Shown: positions 58,413 to 64,000 of the stretch, piece by piece | Position numbering within the stretch: the stretch's first letter is position 1 | Layout: each line of letters starts with the position of its first letter | Source of the DNA: Archegozetes longisetosus | Taxonomy: Eukaryota; Arthropoda; Arachnida; Sarcoptiformes; Trhypochthoniidae | DNA: 64,000 nt | Assembly (NCBI GenBank): GCA_018873245.2 | Contig: JAEMBT020000007.1 | Span: forward strand, 930,001 to 994,000 | Direction of reading: 5' to 3' | Translations under genes and position numbers: made by a program | The notes under the pieces: model-generated | Databases searched by the model: none | Told to the model about the DNA's origin: nothing | Seen by the model: the letters and a program-made list of their open reading frames with translations, nothing else

Positions 58413-58788
58413 CAGTCGGACAAGAAAGTATACGTGAAATAGATCATTTTTCGCCTCTAACATACTAAGGAATCACTTTATTATTTAAGTAATTAATATT
58501 TTCAAAGCTTTTATAAACTTAAGTTTAGGCCGGCTTATGGAAAAACAAAATAATGAACCTTTGCGTGCATTAATCGTTTTACTGATAAAAAGTTCGTAAA
58601 CACACATGTAAACAATTTTCCATTGAAGAGATTTATAGATAAGTTTTGTATTCTATAATTAACTATTAGAATACTTATCAAAATAATATCACTAATGATT
58701 TATTTAGTATTTCTTTTATTTGGTTCACTTCTTATTGGCTTTTATTGTTTCTAACCGCACATTTTGACACACATTTTTTGTCCGACTG
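58413..58788. mobile_element. MITE with CAGTCGGACAAGAAA ends
   Basis: Left CAGTCGGACAAGAAAGTAT and inverse right CAGTCGGACAAAAAATGTG; TA precedes the left end and the right flank is CA, a worn TA. 376 bp, no ORF. A short Tc1/mariner-type non-autonomous element. Confidence 0.65.
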
Positions 58789-59999
58789 CACATAATTTCC
58801 ACTTTAAGATGACATATCACATATAGTCATATAAGAATAAGATTTATGCTTTATACGCAACTAGCCATAAAATATATTCTACTTTTGTATTAAAATTTAC
58901 GTAGGAATTGATGACGAGAAAGAAATTAATGAAGGAATGTAGGAGTGGGCGGTACAGAGCAATAAAGACTAAGAATTAACGCTCGACAATTCGTTATCAT
59001 TTTTCACATGTTAATAATGCGACCATCGACTAACGCATTTATTATATAACGACGTCTAACATTTTAAGATAATAAGATTATACATGTTGACAATTGGTAA
59101 AAATTTGTTTTCTTTCTAAGTATTAGAAATTTTCCATAGTTCTATAAAATTTGATGAGATTTAATAGCTGCAAAAGGCATTTTCGTAAAACAGCTCAGGA
59201 TCGCAGCACTCAATAAGAATTATAATAATATAAATCAATGAATCTTGAAATTATTTCTTCAGAAATTATTAAATTTGCATTATATCATAACTGGTCTTTT
59301 TGTCTCAGATCAATTCACAGATAGTTTATAAATTGACATAAAAACTGTAAAACAATTCCTAATCCAATACACAAAATCAAAGAAAAATTCAATTATCGTC
59401 AATTAGAAGATCATTGTCTGAATTATTTATTCTAGTCAAGATTTAGTCATAGATTAAATATCGAATGAAAAAAGTAGTCATTTTACGCAGTGGCGTAACC
59501 TTACGTAATTTGAATTGAGATTTTGCATATTTTATGGAAAGTACTGCGCATTCAAGGAAATACCACGTTATTTAATAACTTTATTTTTCAATGTCACATC
59601 ACTAGGGTCTGAAAGTTATAATGCTAAAAATGAGCACTTTTGGTTGGAAAATGGGATTATTATGGGAGTAAAATTTACAATTGATTTTATCAAAACTGCC
59701 ATTTTAAGCTAAAGATTTATCATGGTCAGTTACGTTTAACTTTTCAATTGTCGATTCTCACGCTTTGTCTGTCATCGACCAAAATCTTTTTATAAGGAAA
59801 AAATCATCTCAACCTCAACAGATAAAAGAGGAACACACTTTGTCAAACTTCGGTGATCATAGTAGTAGTTTTCACTCATGAATTTAAACGTATTAAGATT
59901 CTTTGAAATGATGATTCAATTTTTCTAAATATGTACATTCAGTTTTGCTTTAACTTTACAACGATTTTCACTTTCTTCTTCATTTTAATCATGATTTAA
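58789..59999. other. intergenic, no gene seen
   Basis: AT-rich. A 65-codon open frame at 59515-59712 has no similarity I recognise. Confidence 0.5.
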
Positions 60000-60970
60000 T
60001 CAAAAATTGGGAGTTTAGCAGGGGGGATGGGACTAACAGTGAAAATGGGATTTATGGGAACATCAAATAACTCATTTGCTTGTTCATATTAAATTCACAT
60101 CTAAAATCTCCCATCATTCAAAACTTATTTAAAAAAGTGGGAAATCCCACAACTTTCAGGCCTTACACATCACTTATATGTGTTATTAAAAGACATGACA
60201 TAATCTATAGCGTATTTAGCTATAAACTAAGGTTTTGTTTTTCCTATGGGGAGTCAGCTCTCAGAAACCAACATAAAACATCACAATGGCTTCCAAGTAG
60301 AGTCCCAAATTTTGAAAAATATTGATTCCCGTCCCGTCCCTTCCCGCAATTTTCCCGCAGTCAAAATTCGATTGAAAAATTCTATTTGTTTTAATCAAAT
60401 AATTGAAAAAATATATTCTTGTGATTACTATTTTAGACTAATTTCAAGACATTTATTAACTGAAAAACAATTTTATTCAAAAAATAAAACTAATAACACT
60501 TCAAAGCAATCAATGAATACCTGAATTATATCCAAATCATGGAAGTCATTTTCTAATTGCTCGTTAAATTGATAAGAAATTGGTCAACAGTTTTAGTCTT
60601 TGATTGAATGCCAATATATTTTATTAAAGCGAATTCAAAATTTGGTTTAAAAACAAAAACTAATATTACTCTTTCACTGAATGTTTGCAATAAATGTGCA
60701 AAGCTTTATTTTTCTTTTGACTTAAACTAACAGTTATTCAATTTTGATCGTGTATTTCTATTGATTTTTATTATGAAGTGTGCTCTCATTTCATATCATT
60801 CCTTTTCAGTTTAGGTGTTAAATTACAGTTTGTTTAAATAACAGTTGAGTGCAGATTTTTACAGTGCGGGAGTTCAGGGAATTTGCGGGAATGCACTTTA
60901 TTTGAGGGAGTCCCAATCCCTCCCGTTCCCGGGGGATTCCCGCGGGTCCCATGGGACTCCCGCAATGCAG
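60000..60970. mobile_element. decayed element(s) with G/C-rich CCCGTCCC ends, hAT-like
   Basis: Three patches stand out from AT-rich DNA: GGGGGGATGGGACTAAC at about 60020, ATTCCCGTCCCGTCCCTTCC at about 60326, and a run at 60865-60970 with CCCGTTCCCGGGGGATTCCC and GGTCCCATGGGACTCCCGC. CCCGTCCC/GGGACGGG phrases in both orientations are typical of the ends of some hAT families. Open frames 60080-60325, 60246-60524 and 60883-61176 run through these repeats and are probably not genes. Boundaries could not be set. Confidence 0.45.
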
Positions 60971-61349
60971 GACTCACATTTGAGGCTCTAGTCCCAAGAT
61001 CTCAACCTTTATGTATGTGCAAATTTCCAATTTCAAAATTATGTCGTTTTGTCTATTTTTTATGTTTTTCTAATAAAAACCCTAAAAGGTTCCAACTATT
61101 AACACCCGAAAACGCAAATAACAACAGCGTAACAGTCATGTATGATATTCAAAGAAGGCACTTTCTAAGCAGATAGTGTCTAAAGAAGTTTACGCGCTCC
61201 CTATGGGTTCCTGGGATAAATTTGATTGCATTTCTTTAAAGTAGACATTATAAGAGAAAAATTGTCTGCTAGGTTCAACAAAATTCATCGAATAGTTTTT
61301 GTGCTAGAGGGAGTTAAAGCTTTGTATTTTTAAAGTTTTGTTTTGTACA

Positions 61350-61520
61350 TAGCGACTGTTCTTTGGTACCTCGGACATGGCCGTCACCTGTTCGAGATCC
61401 CAATCCCGCACACTTCCTCGATGATGTGTGTGTGGAAATAGAGTATGGGCAAGGGCACAGCTCGGCTTTGACTTTCACTAACACTACTAACATTAGTAAC
61501 CTAATCTAAGCTAATCTAAT
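61350..61520 (+). mobile_element. candidate tRNA-derived SINE
   Basis: A GC-richer island holds a B-box-like TGTTCGAGATCCC (about 61389-61401), preceded by an A-box-like stretch in GGTACCTCGGACATGGCC. The 3' end runs into the simple tail CTAATCTAAGCTAATCTAATC. This is the plan of a tRNA-derived SINE. The A box is weak and no target duplication was found. Confidence 0.4.
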
Positions 61521-63674
61521 CTAACGTAACTCAAACAATTGTACGATTGGGTATACAATTTCAATATAAAATTCTTATTCATTTGCCATCTCCACGACAA
61601 TAGTTTAGGGCAAAATTGATCGGCGTTCTTTCATGATGGCTATTCCTTCTTTTGAATCTTCTAAAATCGATTGTCAGAATGATTATCCTATTTCTCGAAT
61701 TTTAGAACAAACTAGAAAAAAATTTGGTCCAAAAACTTTAAATAACTTAAATGAATCATAAAGTGTAAAATATCATTTTTAAAGATAATTTTCATTTAAA
61801 AGACAAGCCTGAATTGAATTTTACAAAATACCAAAGCACTTCCTTAAGACTAATACATGTGCTTAACTGATAAAATGAGACTACTTCTAACTTGCAAACA
61901 ATCGAACCTAGAATGGCTAGAATGTTATATATTTATATTACATTGTGCTCACTTATATTACTATATATTATATTATTATTGTTATGATAGTATACGATGC
62001 AATTATTAAAGAAACTTACTGAACCTGAAGTTAATTGCATTTAGTGTATTTATCCTAATCAAAAAGAGAAGTTCTACTTATTCGCATGGGAAGTAAGATC
62101 TGGCCACTATGAAATTGATCATTTCAAAGTGTTCTCGCAAATAGTATAAGTAAATATGTTAAAAGTAAAATATTGCGCATTCTTGCACTTTAAAAGTTCT
62201 TATATACAATCGACATATTTTAAAAATGGACACAGTAAGCAACACCTTGCAATATTCAGATTCATATCAAATTCAATAATGTATTGCTCTTTCGTTTTGT
62301 ACAATGCCTTCAGACTTATTAGACATTTAAGGAACCAAATTTTTAGTTGGACTATGACCAAAATTTCATGAACTATGATGGGTATGTTCCTGATATCGTA
62401 GAAAGATGATACACAATTGAAATTGTGTCAACAATACGAGCCGAACAAGATCATACTCAACATGGCAGGAGGTCATCTCAGAAATTCCAATAAGTAGACC
62501 TAGTTTGGACTTCATCTTCATTTGATCGTCAGAATAAAACTAAGGAAAGCCTGTTAGATAATTTGTCGCATTTAGTTGGTAATATAAGGTTGCATGACGA
62601 CTAATTCAAAAAATATACTTATAAGATCAAATTCGCGAGATGATTTTCCATAACATTGAATATGTTCTGGTTCGACTCGAATTGTCGAAAAGAGTCTGAT
62701 GAAGTATTATTTATGTTTGTATGTCATTTACGCTAATATCGAACTTGAATAACACATACATGTAAGTCTGGAATTTACGAAAGGTTGCTTACAGTGTCTA
62801 TTCTTAAAGTATCTCTATTGTACAAAATTTTACAAACAAGTAAGCTCTTATTTTAAATAACAAATTGTTTCATTCAGATGAAAACCACAATAGAAGCTTC
62901 TCTCTAAATTAGTAGATAGTGAATTTTTGCTAATAATTGCTTTAAGTAAATTGTGAGTGCTTGTTCATCAGAATTTTTCAAATGAGTACTTATGAATCGT
63001 ATTGTTTAGTTTGGACGAAGTTATTTATCTTATGTAGTTTTATGGTTGATATATTATTCATATTCATATCATTTTACTAATGAACCTAAGACAATGTGTT
63101 CTGATTAATCTTCACATCATGGGTAGAAGCAATCCTCTTTTCTCGCTTGTAATAAAAATAATAGATTTATTAAACTATAATAATATATTTTATTATTTGT
63201 CGGACAGCTAACACATACTTGTAAATAACAGGATATCATATGTAAAACAATTATGATTTTTCACACTTTCATGCACTTTAGGTATTAAAATGACATCATA
63301 AACAATTTTTATTCTCACATATAATTTAATAATCTTGATCTGAGTAATAAATCAATTTTTATTAGTGCAACTGGAAGGTATCTTGATCATCATGTGATAA
63401 ACTTGAAATTAAATGCGATTTATGACAATTAGATATCAATTATTACGTTGCAATATTTAGATATTCAGACATTTTACTCAGAAATGATTGAATTTTTAGT
63501 AGGTTTTTTTCAAGCTTGATAATTGAGGACAAGTCTAATATTAGAAATAAAATTTTGGAGAATATTTTATCTGATTGAAGATAAAGTTTACAATTTTATA
63601 TTATGTTCGGTAATTCTGACTCATGAAAGAAAAATATTCGAAATTAAACTTTAAAGCGTTGAAAATCTTAGTAT
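61521..63674. other. intergenic, no gene seen
   Basis: 2.1 kb of AT-rich DNA; the longest open frame is 71 codons (62156-62371). No repeat or RNA gene recognised. Confidence 0.5.
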
Positions 63675-63785
63675 TCCATAGGGTGACCACCCGTCCCGTT
63701 TTTGACGGGACAGTCCCGTCTTTTAAAGATAAAAGGCAGAAATTCCGTCATACCGAAAATTCTCGACGGGACAATTATTATCCCG
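63675..63785. mobile_element. end of a hAT-type element (GGGTGACCACCCGTCCCG)
   Basis: The phrase AGGGTGACCACCCGTCCCGT followed by short GACGGGACAGTCCCG palindromes is typical of the termini of a widespread hAT-like group. Only one end is visible before AT-rich DNA resumes; the element may be truncated or continue past the window edge. Confidence 0.45.
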
Positions 63786-64000
63786 TTTTTCAACTTTTAT
63801 TTTGAAAATGTGTTTAGAAAAATATTTCTTAGAAATTCAAACATCGAAATTTTTTAAATGATAAGGGATTAGGAAACCCAATTTAATGTTTCGAAAACTT
63901 GTGGTCTAAAATCAAAAGTTATAGAATTAATCTTTTCTGCTTTGACTTGTACCTGATATAAACCAGTATTTCTTACTTTTGAATAACTTTTGAAAGATGC

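Noticed and set aside
60080-61176. Three frames of 81-97 codons with Pro/Arg/Gly-rich segments
   Set aside because: They run through the GC-rich transposon ends; the unusual composition comes from the CCCGTCCC-type repeats.

Overview
This is a 64 kb stretch of AT-rich nuclear DNA from an animal. The coding genes carry spliceosomal introns with GT/AG ends, sit far apart, and are surrounded by many decayed DNA transposons. The gene set fits an arthropod: an inhibitor of apoptosis with two BIR domains, glycine-rich cuticle-type proteins, a vitellogenic-type serine carboxypeptidase and a group III secretory phospholipase A2. An arachnid, perhaps a mite, is my best guess, but nothing here proves the species. 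No bacterial genes, tRNA, rRNA or CRISPR array were seen.

Layout. 0-4.3 kb: mostly empty, with a possible terminal exon at the left edge and a pogo-like MITE. 4.3-5.8 kb: an intronless RING/coiled-coil protein of unknown family. 5.9-8.5 kb: small inverted-repeat elements and a nearly full-length but inactivated Tc1 transposon. 9.5-13.7 kb (minus): the ten-exon gene for NELF-C/D, reconstructed to 575 aa. 15.4-19.0 kb (plus): a four-exon IAP (BIR-BIR-UBA-RING, 509 aa), divergent from NELF-C/D. 22.3-30.2 kb: three intronless genes for a family of single-pass membrane proteins with an eight-cysteine ectodomain, interleaved with a group III phospholipase A2 gene and a stray exon of a second one. 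31.2-36.6 kb (minus): two secreted structural, cuticle-type proteins with the same gene plan (9-nt first exon, 283-nt second exon) but unrelated third exons, one Gln-rich and one Gly-Leu-rich. 38.1-40.5 kb: serine carboxypeptidase, 460 aa. 41.3-47.0 kb: a C-type lectin flanked in the same protein by two copies of an eight-cysteine module, with a duplicated promoter unit and a decayed second copy that has taken a probable solo LTR. 47.1-49.2 kb: a dead Merlin element. 49.8-54.3 kb: two related small secreted-protein genes, one carrying an in-frame stop. 54.7-64 kb: almost entirely transposon remains (pogo-like, hAT, DD37E Tc1/mariner, a SINE candidate) and a large palindrome.

How it fits together. 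Two genes are cellular housekeeping (NELF-C/D in promoter-proximal pausing, IAP in caspase control). Nearly all the rest encode secreted or surface proteins: lectin, phospholipase, carboxypeptidase, cuticle proteins and Cys-rich proteins. They are in small tandem groups with decayed copies, as expected for fast-evolving interface functions such as defence, digestion, saliva or cuticle. The least described items are the eight-cysteine membrane family, the module-lectin-module protein and the small secreted family at 50-54 kb. Exon joins were deduced by reading frame, splice dinucleotides and protein similarity only; no transcript data were available.
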